A stretch of DNA of 64,000 nt from Callorhinus ursinus (taxonomy: Eukaryota; Chordata; Mammalia; Carnivora; Otariidae). A model generated the notes under the pieces. That model was not told the origin of the DNA, did no database searches, and saw nothing but the letters and a program-made list of their open reading frames with translations. Numbering within the stretch: the stretch's first letter is position 1; each line of letters starts with the position of its first letter. This document shows positions 45,776 to 57,469 of the stretch, piece after piece. The stretch covers positions 2,953,556-3,017,555 of the forward strand of contig NW_020312894.1 in the NCBI RefSeq assembly GCF_003265705.1, written 5' to 3'. The position numbers and the translations under genes were made by a program.

Positions 45776-47562
45776 ACCTAGTTTTCTGGTGTGCTTCTGA
45801 CCCGGCAGGTCCTGCTCTGAATCCTTACACGGCTTTCAGCTCGGTGCCTGAGCACCTGCTGTCTCTCCTGAGCTTTTCCTCATTTTTAACACGGATCGTT
45901 TCTCATGCATGCAGGGTCTTGGCTTCTCAAGTATGCGGGGACGTTTTTAGTTGACCTCCCCCGCCTCGTTTTCCAGGTTGGCGTGTGGCCCCCTCCCCGT
46001 GTGGTCTGTGCTGGCTGCCTTTGCAGTGACCGAGGCTTTGGCCTGCTGCAAGGTCCCTGCCGGGGGGCACGCTGCTCCGTAGAGGCGCCTCCTCTTAGCC
46101 CTGCTTCGTCCTGCTCAGGTTACTGACAACTGCAGGGAGACGGTCCCCGTCCTTGTGGTGGGACGTGGTGCTCCGTCCTCCAGGGTGTCCACGCTGCCCC
46201 TCTCTGCTGCCCCGTCCAGGGCTGCGAGCCCAGAAGCAGTGCAGATGGCTGATGGCCGCCGTCCGCGGACCCCCTTTCCCTCACAGGTGGTTGCTCAGCT
46301 GGGCCCGGCCTCGCCAGCCGCTTCCTTCCTGGGGTCAGCTCAGCCGGCCTGGCACAGGGTCCGCCGCGGCCGCAGGGAGGGTGGAGACCGCGCCATCCTT
46401 TGCAGATTCTAACCCATTACATGAAACCTGACAGGGCTTCACGAACTCTCTAAGCAACTGAATGAAGCTCCGTGGTGGTGGCGGGGGGGGGAGGTGCAGT
46501 ATAAGGCAGAAAACTCTAGGAAGGACAGATTTCCCTCATTTGCTGAGACAGAGATGCTGGGTTCCCGCCACCATGTTTTCCGAGTGGTGTCTGGTCTCTG
46601 ACACCAAAACTGCCCAGTGCAGGAGCCCTTCAGGGGCAGCACCGCCCTCAGGTTTTATTGGGTCAGTATGATGGCAGCTGCCTTTTCTTTCTCAGCTCCG
46701 TTCCCCACCGTTGCTCTGCTCTGCTCTTGTCTTGTGGAGACTCCTTGGCTTCTGGTTTCTGACCCTGGACGCTGGAGTGAGGTGGGGGCTGGGCTGGGAG
46801 CCAGAGCATCTCTCCCTCTGCCCCTCCCTCCAAGGTGCCAACTTCTACAGAGTTGTCCCCCGTGGTGCCAGCTCCTGTGGGTGGCACGGGCTCCCAGGCT
46901 CTGGGCTATGCTGCTGCCTCCCTCGGTCCTCCCCGCCAGGGGAGGCTGCAGCTGTCTGGGCGGGGGGGTTGGGGGGGGAGAGGGGGCGCAGTATCTGGTT
47001 GCCTTGCCCTCCCCCATGTGGCTTTTCTGCTCTTCCATCGTTAGTGTGCTTGAAGCCACATTAAATTCCGTGTGAGGTACCTAGATTCCTCTCTGACCAG
47101 ACCCTCTTGGCCCTAATTACCTAATGAGAGACAAGTCCTCCTGGGAAGAAAAAGAAAGAGATTGCTGTTTTCAACCTGGGCCTCTGGGCCTTCGCTGCTT
47201 GCCCTCAGGTGTCCGGGTGGAGTCCAGCAGGCTCGGCATTCAGGAGTGTGGGCAGAACCTGCCCCAGCTTGGAGTCACCTGGGTGGTGTGGCAAGCCTGG
47301 GTGTTAGATTGAAAAAGAGTCAGGCCCTTTCATATTGCTCACTTGTGTGTTGTTCTGTTATCTGGGGTTAACTGGGTTTTATTACCCAGACTGGTAGTGA
47401 ATTGCCATAAAAAGGCCAATGTGCCAAGCATGATGTTTTGGTTTATGGACCCCCCCCCCAATACACACACCAACAAATTAATTTTGGATAGCAGCCCATT
47501 CATTAGCGTTGAGGGCAAATACTAAGGGAGAAGTCTCAATTAACCTCTATACTACTCACTTT

Positions 47563-47747
47563 CTTTTTTTTTTTAGATTTTATTTATTTATTTGAGACAG
47601 AGAGAGAGCATGAGAGGGGGAAGGGTCAGAGGGAGAAGCAGACTCCCGGTGGAGCAGGGAGCCCGATGTAGGACTCGATCCTGGGACTCCAGGATCATGA
47701 CCTGAGCCGAAGGCAGTTGCTTAACCAACTGAGCCACCCAGGTGCCC
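47563..47747 (-). mobile_element. SINEC, antisense, with target-site duplications
   Basis: Poly-T, AGATTTTATTTATTTATTTG, a GAGA stretch, and the head ending GAGCCACCCAGGTGCCC. It is flanked by CTATACTACTCACTTT and CTATGCTACTCACTTT. Confidence 0.97.
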
Positions 47748-48844
47748 TATGCTACTCACTTTTTGACATTGAAACACACTGCCTGTCCATGGTGAGGAGG
47801 GCGGGAGCAGAAATTGAGGGCAGGGCATCCAGGGTTTGGTCCATGCCTGCTGGCTGGTGGCCCTGCAGGGACAGCAGGGGCAGCCCACGTGTGATTATTC
47901 TGATTCTAAAGGGATACACTTGTTTTCTTTGCACTTTTTATCTCCAAATGGGTGACCTTTAAAGTATTTGTTTTATTTTATTTACCTGTCTGTCTTATTG
48001 GTAATTGCTTCCTGCATCTGTAGTATCTATAAACAAAGCCCTGGAGCAGGAACCCCTCCAGAAGCTGGTGTGCACCAGTCTGCCTGCCCCCCCCCCCCGC
48101 CCCAGCCTGCGTCACAGCAGGGGGATGGCTGTTGTGGTCAAGCTCAGTGGTCCAGGTGTCAAGCTGCGGACAAGGCGGAGATGAAAATGTAATGTTCTGA
48201 CACAGATTAGGGAAGATCGATGTGCAGTGGTTTGCTCTTTGTGTCCTGTTTCAGCAAGAGCTAGTCCTTGTCAGCCCTTTATTCTTACGTCCTGAGAGGA
48301 GAAAACACAATCCGGTGGGATCAAGGGAAATTTCACCGATTCTTCCGTCAGAATCAAATTGTGCTTGTCCGTTTTCCCCAGGTTTGTCAAGGATCCTAGA
48401 GTTCATTGAACCCCGTCCATTTACAGATAAGGAGAGTCGGGTCCGCCATGGTTGATGGGCAGGTTCCCGGCCCTCTTGCTCCTCTTGGCTGGTCTGCATG
48501 CTCGTAGCCAGACTGCCAGCCTCCCTGCCCCGCACTGGGTGCAGCGAGCGGCCGCTGTGAGGCGCTGCAGCCAGGGTGTGGGTCTTCGCGGGCATCACAC
48601 CCAGACATAAGGAGAGCTCCTTGGCGAAGGCACAGCGCTGAATTACTCAGATGGAAGAACACTCTGGCCAAGGGAAGAGTCCAGCTGTGTCAGTACAGCC
48701 AAGTGTGAATCCCAGAATAGAGGCGTTTGAATAGACTTGCTTACAAAATCTTCAGATTTAGCTTCTGATGGTAAATGTTTTCTCTAGAGTATGGGAACCA
48801 GGAAAATAGTTTTGTTTTTTCTTTTTTTTTTAACTATGTTATTG

Positions 48845-48985
48845 AGATAATTTCCAGGCTCTGAAGGAACACAGAGCCTTCAGATGACTAGAAAAACAAA
48901 ACGAATGCTCCGTTCTTTATAAATAAAGTGAGTGAAACCATGAGGAGATGGTGCTGTGGATTAAAAGCACCTTAAGGAAAACGTC
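48845..48985 (+). repeat. Unclassified repeat A (copy 1)
   Basis: A segment containing CTTCAGATGACTAGAAAAAC and a downstream GAGGAGATGGTG...TTAAAAGCACC block. It aligns, with divergence, to 54105-54245 in the same orientation. I cannot assign a known family. Confidence 0.6.
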
Positions 48986-49738
48986 ACGTAGACTTGCTGG
49001 GAGCCCGCTCAGCTGTGCGGGTGGCTCGCCGCCTTCTGCTGCGGGTGGACCATGGTGTCAGGTACACGGTCAGTCTGTTGTGAGTGCAGACAGAACACAG
49101 AGCAGTGCGTACAGACACATCCCTGGTGGCCATGGCGAGGTCCTCCTTTGTTGGGTTTGGTCTTGGAATGGGCTGGGGAGGGGGGCTGGGGCCTAGGGGT
49201 TGGAATTCTAATGCCCAGAGGCAGATGTGACTGACCGGTGGAGGCACGGGAGCCAGAATCTGGGCCCTTGCAGAAAGTTCTGAGTCTGGGAGATCTGCCT
49301 GTACCTTAAAGGACATTAGAAACTAAAATACCAGGCCATACATGGGTGTGGGCTCCAAGTTTATTCTGTCCCAGTGGTATGAGAACCAAAAGGAAAGCAT
49401 GAACATAAAAATAGATACAGGCTCTTGAAGTCCTTTAAGGCCTTGGGCAGTGGCAAATGCAGAATCATCTTGCAGGCACATCTCCACTGTCCAAGGCACA
49501 CGGGATTCAGAGCTGAGACCGTCTGCACAGAGAATGTCACATCCGAACAATATAAATAACATAACAGATCTACCACTGCAGATGCGGTGGGGGTGGGGGC
49601 ACATCAGGAATTATAACAAACAGAAGAATAAATCTCCACGATTCTGAAATGTATTATAAAAGAACTTCACTATGTGAAGTTCACTATAAAGATAATTATT
49701 TTAATTTCAAAAACAAATGATTAAGAAGAAATAGAGCC

Positions 49739-49945
49739 AGGGGCATCTGGGTGGCACAGTGGGTTAAGCGACTGACTCTCAGTTTCGGCTCAGGTCATGA
49801 TCTCAGGGTTGTGAGATCGAGCCCCATGTTGGGCTCTGCACTCAACGAGGAGTTGGCTTGAGATAATCTCTCTCTCCCTCTCCCTCTGCCCTTCCCCTGC
49901 TCATAGACTCTCTCTCTCAAAATAAAAATAATAAGATTTAAGATA
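49739..49945 (+). mobile_element. SINEC, sense, with target-site duplications
   Basis: The head GGGGCATCTGGGTGGCACAG and a body with TTTCGGCTCAGGTCATGATC, then a CT-rich part and AAAATAAAAATAAT tail. It is exactly flanked by GAAGAAATAGAGCC. It is a slightly different variant (GTGGGTTAAGCGACTGACTC) from the other copies. Confidence 0.96.
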
Positions 49946-49949
49946 GAAG

Positions 49950-50970
49950 AAATAGAGCCGTAATGAAAGGAGAGGACAGTGTGAAAGAAGAATTAGAAGG
50001 TTAAAAAAAAAAAACCAAAAATCCTTCTAAAAGTGAATGATAACAATCATTGAAGTGAAACATAGTTAAAGACAGAATTAGTGAAGTAGATTTATCTGGG
50101 GAAGTCATCCAAAACAGCATGAGATGGAAAGATATGGAAAGTATGAAACCATGATTGGGAGTCAGAAGAAAGAATGGAAGGTCTGTCAGGAAATCCAGAA
50201 GGAACGAATTTAGAGAACAGGAGAGGAAAGGATAATGAAAAGACCTGACTTGAGAAGACATGGCTTTTGAAAAAATAGCGGCTGAGAATTTCCCAGAATT
50301 GAAGAAAGACATGTATAGCCAGACAATTTTGAAGCAGAAGAACAAGGTGACAGAGATTACCTGTCAGATGTCAAGATACATTACAAAGTTGTGAGAATTC
50401 CAACAATGTGCTGTTGGCCCAGGGATAGGGAAATAGACCAATGCAATAAATTTGAGGGCTTTAAACTTGGGTATATGGCAGCTCAGTGCATTGCAGAGAT
50501 GGTATAGCAAGTCATTTGGGAATGATAGGGTCCTCTAACTGTGCTAAGATGTGTGGCCATCTATATGAGGGAAAATAAGATTAGATCTCTACCTCACACA
50601 AATCAATCCTGGGAGGTGGGGGGGGGGAAGGTTAAAGACCCTAAATGTGCAAAGTACAAAATCTAATAAAGCCACAGGGAAGAGATTGATGTATTTGACT
50701 GTGTACATAAGACACATTGCATACCAGAATTCCTCATCACTGTTGAAGAAGATCCTTCCATAGAGCAGGGAAGACATTTGTGACATACCAAATGGAGTGT
50801 AGCAGATACATGGATAAAGTCTATGAATTAGCAATTTAGAGAAGAGGAAACCAAACTAGCCAGTAAACATAAATGGACGTTAAGCCTTGCTAGTAATCAA
50901 GGGTATCAACTGAAAGCATCAAATTAACAGGAAAAAAAAATAGTAACAAAGCTCCAAAGTGTGGAGAAGG
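49950..50970 (+). mobile_element. Old L1 fragments, sense
   Basis: Sense-strand L1-like motifs: AGAATTTCCCAGAATTGAAG (5' region), then ATGTGCAAAGTACAAAATCT and CAAACTAGCCAGTAAACATA (ORF2 C-terminal region). Several internal deletions are implied. No frame survives. Confidence 0.65.
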
Positions 50971-50974
50971 ATAT

Positions 50975-51145
50975 GGGACATCCTCTAGCCTCTGGCCCTA
51001 GTCCCCCTCCCCCCACTTCAGTCCTACCCACTTATCCCTTCCCCTGATCTGAAAGGAATTGTTTGCCAAACCTGACCCCTTTAAAGACGATCCGTCGGAG
51101 ACTGAGTACGAACAGTGTGCTGAGTCGCTCATTAGAAGCTGATGA
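50975..51145 (+). repeat. Unclassified repeat B (copy 1)
   Basis: About 165 bp that aligns to 53405-53578 in the same orientation and shares the exact 20-mer ACTTCAGTCCTACCCACTTA. It seems to interrupt old L1 sequence. The family is unknown. Confidence 0.7.
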
Positions 51146-51269
51146 TGGAAGTGTGGGCAAGAATGTGGAGTGAAAGGATTTGCCCACCTTGTTGGAGGCC
51201 GTGCACCTTGGCTCTGTGACTTACAGAGCAAATACCTACTAAGGGTGGTGGCAGGCGTTCCCTGTGACC

Positions 51270-51545
51270 CAGAAGATTCCTTCCTGAGAAGGCACCCTAA
51301 CAGATGTCCAAAGAAATGTGTGCAAAATAATTACAGTGGCCTTGCTTGCTTAGCAAAAAGCCAGAAACAACCCACCTGTCCAATAGGACAATGGATAAGT
51401 CAGTTTGGGTATATTAATTCAATGAAATATACACAGTAAAAATGGATGAATTAAGGAAATTGCAGAAGACCGTGTATAGAATGATGCCATTTAGATACAA
51501 TTTTAAACATGTAAAACATTGATATTAACTAAAAGAGTAAAAGAT
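51270..51545 (+). mobile_element. Old L1 3' end, sense
   Basis: CAGATGTCCAAAGAAATGTG, GGACAATGGATAAGTCAGTT and a CAATGAAATATACACAG segment match the sense 3' end of an old L1. It is probably the continuation of the copy at 49950-50970. Confidence 0.65.
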
Positions 51546-52099
51546 GGTTCTGACAATGAGAGACCTCAAGTTTAGGACTATGAGCTTATTTCTCCTTAGG
51601 GCGTGCGTGAGGGCTCAGGACATGCAGGGTGTTTCATTCGTATCTCAAATGCGCTCTCTCCCAACCTGTGCGGTGTGTTATATTTTTGTCTATAGCTTTT
51701 TTGTTCTCCTGAAATCATGGCGGGTGGGTCTTGGGCGTGATGTCTCTGCAAATCCATCACGGTGAAGGGGAAGGACAGTAAAGAGGAAATTCCGTGGAGC
51801 TGCTGGGGAGACATGACAGATTATCCAGGGTGGGGTGATGCTTTGGCCACAGACCCCAAAGACCTTGGCGTGACATCTTCGATGTGCTCAGGGGATGGTG
51901 CCTGTGTGAGCATGTGGGCCGGCTGTACAAAGCACAGGGCTAGGATGACCAGTGCCAATGGGAGCCCCCCTGCCCCCCACATACAGGAAATGTGGCCACC
52001 AAAACTGACTCCAGAAGAGAATATAAATGGACCAGTAATAGCGGTGAGTGAGGTGAGTTGGGAAAGTGACCCCAAAGCTACCACCACAGGTGGCTTTAT

Positions 52100-52915
52100 A
52101 GGTTAAAAAAAATCCTATGTGAAGTCAAACGTGGGTGAATTAACTTTAGAAAAACTCCTACATTGATCAAAGGAGGAAAAAAAACCCAAATGATCATCTA
52201 AATTGATGCAGAAATAGCATCCAGTTACTCCAAATCCCACTCATGATAAAAACTCAGCAAACCAGAAATAGAAGTGTTTATCCTGGGGAGGTTTGGGGCT
52301 TGCCCTACTTCATGGAAGCACTTCCATTGACGAAGAGGGAAGCACGGGTTCGCTTGCTGTCTCCACTTCTGTTTAGTGCGCTGAGTGTGCTCATGTGCTG
52401 GGGTGCCTGACTATCCAGGGAGGGATGATCTTTGACCTTTGGCGCGTTAAGATAAGAAAAAAGAAGCAATGGTGTAAGAATTGGAAAGGGAAAAAATAAA
52501 CTGTTATTTCCAGATGATAGAATTATCTACACAGAAAATCCAAGAAAAGCTACAGATAAAGTGCTAGAACTAATATTCACCATCCTTGTTGGATATACGA
52601 TGAACATTCAAACATAGGATGGATGAGTGGATAGAGAAACTGTGTACATACAGTGGAATGTTATTCAGCCATAAAAAAAGAATGAAACCCTGCCATTTGC
52701 AACAATATGGATGAACCTCGAGGGCATTATACCGAGTGAGATGAGTCAGAAAAAGACTCCTACTGTATGATCCCACTTATGTGTGGGGTCTTTTATTTAG
52801 AAAAAGAAAAAGTGGCTCGTAGATACAGAGAGCAGGTGGGTGGATGCCAAAGGTAGGGGAGAGGGGGCTGGAGAACTGGGGTCAAATGGTGTAAAATGAA
52901 AATGAAAAATTTAAA
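52100..52915 (+). mobile_element. L1 ORF2-to-3' fragment, sense, internally deleted
   Basis: The sense strand has a decayed reverse transcriptase box (about 52500-52560, reading LFPDDRIIYTENP). It jumps to ATGGATGAGTGGATAGAGAA, TGTTATTCAGCCATAAAAAA and GAGTGAGATGAGTCAGAAAA of the ORF2/3' UTR region. No open frame survives. Confidence 0.8.
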
Positions 52916-53404
52916 GAGACAGCCGCAGCCCCGGTAAGTGGGTTCTTTAAAGTCCTCAGGCTCCTCCCGGGGGAGCTGGCTTGTGACATCAGCGTCCCCT
53001 CCGAGCGCCAGATACCCCTCCACTAGAGCCCGGATCCATGAGTTCGAGCTGAAACGATTTTATGTAAAAGAACAGCCTGAAAACTGGATTTTGGAGAGTC
53101 TGGCCTTAGTGCCTGCTTCCAAAGTCCACGAAAGCTGTGCGTGCAATTTGTTTTTTAGTTTTAAACTCCAGGCTTTTCCTAGAATGCACATTCCTCCACA
53201 TACCCTATTTTTAAAATGACCTCTTTGTGTCCAGCTCAACAGTGTTCTGTGATACTCCTGATCCTCGCACATCTGGGATGTGAGTGTTGTAAGCTGCCCT
53301 GCTCGGGCAGGTGGAGCTATGCCCAGCTCGAGCCTCAGCCTGGATTCAGCCCTAGATCTTCTTCCCCAGCGCGAGCACCCGACTCAACCTCAGAAACGTG
53401 GGCG

Positions 53405-53578
53405 AGGTTATGGGATGCCACCTGGCCGACTCCACCTCCCCTGACTTCAGTCCTACCCACTTACCCTTCCCCCTGCTCTCAATGGAGTGTTTCTCCAACT
53501 TGGTCCCTTCGAAGATAATCAGTGGGAAACAGGTTATAAAGTTTGCTCACTGTTCTAAGTGGCTTGCTTGAAGCTGTT
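53405..53578 (+). repeat. Unclassified repeat B (copy 2)
   Basis: The second copy of the repeat at 50975-51145, sharing TATGGGA near its start, ACTTCAGTCCTACCCACTTA in the middle and GAAGCTG at its end. Confidence 0.7.
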
Positions 53579-54104
53579 ACTGAGTACTACCAAGTACTGA
53601 ACTTCGTTCCTGTTGTCCACTCCCACCCCCTAGGAGGGTCCTACATGGATGAGGCTATAGGGCAAGTTCCAGGGCCTTTGAGCTATGGGAAAATCTGGAA
53701 CGGAGGCAAAAAAAAAAGTCATCTCAAGAATCAAGTGTCCTTTGCCTTGATGGGGGCCCTGCTCTCCTCAGCTACTTCAGACACATGCTGACAGTTAAGC
53801 CTTGAAGGAAGGCCAGAAGTAGGGCAGTGGGGGGGTGGTCTGCCCTCAGGAGAACGTACCTGCAGAAAAGGCTGGCCCCAGGAAGTAGGCTCTGGAAGAG
53901 GAAACGGGGGCTTTGGGTGGGGACATCCTATTGGCCCTGCGGATTCTTTACCCCGTCAGGAGGTACAGCCAAAATGGGCCAGAGGGGGGCCCTGTGCAGC
54001 GTGAGGCCCAAGGCTGTGGGTGCACTGGAAGGGTAGCCTGGATGGAGGGAGAGATAGATGAACTCTACTCAGTGGTAATAATTAGGAAACAAGTCGCATT
54101 TATG

Positions 54105-54245
54105 ATATTTCTTACGGATGTGAGGAGCAGCGAGTCTTCAGATGACTAGAAGAACAGAACAAAAGCTTCTCAAAGAGTAAAATCTGTTCCACCCCGAGGA
54201 GAGGGTGAACTGCGTTAAAAGGCAAGTTAGCACTTTCAGAAAAAT
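54105..54245 (+). repeat. Unclassified repeat A (copy 2)
   Basis: The second copy of the repeat at 48845-48985: CTTCAGATGACTAGAAGAAC, then GAGGAGAGGGTG and GTTAAAAGGCAAG in the matching order. Confidence 0.6.
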
Positions 54246-54289
54246 GCGAAGGTCTGGCTTTGAGCTCCTGACCCGTATCCTTTCAGTTG

Positions 54290-54545
54290 GGCCTGCAGGA
54301 TTCCCTTCAGCATTGGTTGCAGGCTAGGTCTGCTAGCCACAGCTTGTCTCTGCACCTGGGGCTGGCTGAGGAGCACCTTCGTTTCTGGGGGCTAGTTTGG
54401 CTGGGTCTAGAACTCTCAGTGGGCCATCATTCAGCACTTGGCATGCGTCCTTTAACTGCCTCCTGACGTCTGTGCTTCTGTTGGGAGGTCGGCTGTTAAT
54501 CTTCTGGAAGATCCCTTGTATGCGACACAACACTTCTGTCCCTCT
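54290..54545 (-). mobile_element. Possible ancient L1 fragment, antisense
   Basis: GGCTGGGTCTAGAACTCTCA and GGAGGTCGGCTGTTAATCTT resemble reverse-complement ORF1/5' region motifs of ancient L1. The assignment is weak. Confidence 0.35.
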
Positions 54546-55304
54546 GCCTCCAAGAGAATCTGAGCTTTGACACTTACTCTGCTGTGTCCAAACGTGGACA
54601 CCTTTGGGCCTCAGGCCCCTTTGATCCCAATATTAGAAATGAATAAAAGCTGTGTTCCAAACATACCTTTCTTTGGTGGAAAACTGATGGAAGTGTATTT
54701 TATCAAAAGTGGTGTGTTCCTACTGTATCTTACGAGATGACTTTTCAAGCCTGATCAGGCAACAGGGCATCATCGGCGAGCATGAGCCTATGGACACAAC
54801 TAACCTCTGCGCTCCTGTCGAGTCGGAGACGCAGTCAGTGCCCAGACCCCGCCGTCACACACGCCTCGGGGGGCTGGTGTGCGCCACAGGGCACTGCAGG
54901 GTCCAGGGACCACACTCCCGACCTCTCAGTCAGGGATGGACAGGCTCCTCTTTGGGTGTCACTGTGGCTCTGCGCTGCGGGAGGGATGTTGACAAACTGC
55001 AAGGTGTCGAGAAGAGTGAATAGGACAATGTGGGAACCTGACAGGGCACCGGGAGGCAGGCTTTAAGGAGCAGTTTCTGCAGGTCCTTTATGTGCTTGAG
55101 ATCCTGGCTCTCAGTCTTCATATTGACGTGGCTCTGTCTACGTAATTGTTAAGAGTCTGGTCATTCTGGCTCCAACACATCTTCAGATAACCCCATTGCA
55201 TGGGGAGGGTGGGGACGGGGGCTAGATGGAGACCTCTCAGTGAAGACCTTCTTAAAAGGAAAATTTGGTTTTTGAGCCACATGCTGGTGGTGCTGTTGGC
55301 AACA

Positions 55305-55331
55305 GTGATGATGATGATGATGATGATGATA
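55305..55331. repeat. (TGA)n trinucleotide repeat
   Basis: About nine GAT/TGA units. Frames through it give short poly-Asp, poly-Met or poly-His runs. Confidence 0.95.
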
Positions 55332-56684
55332 AAGAGCATTGTCCCATCCCCTCCCCACCAGCCAGTCTCACTGACCCTCCCCTGAGAGAGGCCCCGTCCT
55401 GTCTGGAGTCTGGCCTCCTGAGCCTGTCCACTGCATATTCCTTCTCCCACAGCCCCTGAGAGGGAGCTTCCCAGGCTCTGTCTGACCTCATCTCTGCAGC
55501 TTCCCGTGCCTGGAGCAGTGCTCCCTCACCCAGGCTCCTGCTGCCGAGCCTCTCACAACAGGAGCTTCCTGGCCAAAGACATTTGGGAAGTGCTAAGTCC
55601 TTTTCCCTACCTTTTGGAGATTTGTTGCATAGTAGATGATTAAAAGAACCCAAGAATCACAGTAAAGACACTCGTTTAATTTTGTTCAATCCAGTGTTTG
55701 CAAAACGTCCTTTTGTGAAGGGATGCCTGTTACACATGCATTTCTGAGACTGTTTTGGGAAACCCAGGCCCGTTGAATGAATTCAGCACCTGTATTCACA
55801 ATCTGGGCACAGCCTGACTATCCAAGTAGATCCCCTGTCCCTGCCTGTGTGTGCCGTGAACCCTGCCTTCTGTCATCCCAGATGGCTTCTCTGGTTCTGG
55901 AACATTCTGACCTGCTGTTCTCATTCCTGGGAGACTCTAGATTCTGTTCTGTCTTCTTGGTCCACTCAAGATAACCTCTCCTACATGAAGCCTTCCAGAC
56001 CCCTACTTAGGTAGAATCAGCAGCCTCCAGAGCATCCCGTTCCAGTCCACCTGAATGATTCATCTTTGTGACACACGTGCTCACAAGCCTGGGTGCCACC
56101 TCCCTGACTCTTTACCAGTCCCAGGTCTCTCAGGCTGGGTCCCCATGGCTCACGACAGCACCGCCTTCTAGGGAACGGACACCATCATGGACCAGACCCG
56201 CTGCCTGGCCCAACCCAGCCTTCCTGGCCTCCACCAGCCTAGGGAGCCCGCCGGCATCATGATGTGGTCTTGGAGAGCAGGGCTCCCCTGCTGGCTCCTG
56301 CCACTGGGCCACAGATCCACTGCTCTCTGCCGGGATCGTGGCCACGTGGGATAAAAGTTTCTAGATGCTGGACATCACCTCTCACTTCACAGTGGCTCAG
56401 TGTCTGGCCACCTGTCTGCCCCTAGCCATCTGGTCCTCCCAGTTCCTTCTGTGGGTAAAGGTGAGGAGGCATGAGGCGAGGTCGGCAGAGGCCCTGGACT
56501 GTTACAAACCTGGGTCACTTCCAGAGCCTGGTTCCCCTGAGAGCGGCTGCTACAGTGCCTTTTTGTGGGATCCCTACTCAATATTTAGACATCATTTTAA
56601 AAAATTCTCCTTTATGAATATATAAATTATATTTTCACTCTTTTTTTCCCCCCTCATAGCACTGTAGGGGAGAAGAAAAATAAT

Positions 56685-56755
56685 GTTTATTGAGAACATT
56701 CTATGTAACAGGCACTGTAGGAAGTGCTTTAAATATCTTTTTTATTATACGTTAT
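56685..56755 (-). mobile_element. MIR fragment, antisense
   Basis: The plus strand has GTTTATTGAGAACATTCTAT, then GTAACAGGCACTGTAGGAAG and GTGCTTTAAATA, a reverse-complement MIR 3' end. Confidence 0.7.
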
Positions 56756-57469
56756 GTATAGTCTGTAAATGTGTATTTACCTCAGAAATAAAACAGTCTT
56801 TACAAGTGGTGGCCCCGTCATTTTAAATGCAGTGCCGCGTGTGGGTGAACAGACAGCCACGGTAAATCCATTCCCATGATGTTTTTGTATCATTGTAGGG
56901 ACATCTTAACCACACTGAGAGCCAATAGAAGGTGCAAGTTGGAAGGTTCCGTCCATGTGCCAACGAGGGTCGCCCTCAGGATGGAGCTGGGCGCCCACCT
57001 GTTCAAATCACAGCCTGTGTCCCCTGTCCAGGAGATCCTACCACCTGCTGCGCAAGAGCCAGGAGGACCCCGTCACCCCAGAGGAGCCCTCAAGCTGTTG
57101 TCCCCCGCTACACCTGCAGCTGTATCTTTCTTGACAGGGAAATCGTTTGCGTCATTTAAAAGTTAAAAAAATCAGTATCAAACTTCCTGTGAGGTTTGAG
57201 AACCGTGTGGCTTCTGGAACCATGTATCCAGATGTGGCCCTGTTTTCACACTTCCCGGTTGTTTTGTGGACGGATTCAGGGCTGCTTATGTATTCTTTTT
57301 TAATTAAAAGACTTATTTTTATATTTAAAATGCTCTATAATCTTAGACTGAATTTCACTAAATGCTGGTATCCAATCTGTTCTGTGTCATTCCCCAAATG
57401 AAGTTATCAGGCACAGGGCCTCTTTTATATTAAAATGGAAATTTCTCATTTCTCTTGGGTTCTCCGTGC

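Noticed and set aside
45526..45954. 142-codon repetitive protein at the minisatellite
   Set aside because: A frame kept open by a 24-bp unit; it crosses an N gap.
46153..46431. Possible C10orf143 exon 3 because of a CPRC tetrapeptide near 46188
   Set aside because: The surrounding residues do not fit the expected protein and there is no clear acceptor in phase.
47160..47312. Possible exon after TGCTTGCCCTCAG at about 47208
   Set aside because: A fair acceptor, but the translation does not resemble C10orf143 and no matching donor or stop context is convincing.
55158..55459. Poly-His and poly-Asp proteins
   Set aside because: They are readings of the (TGA)n repeat.
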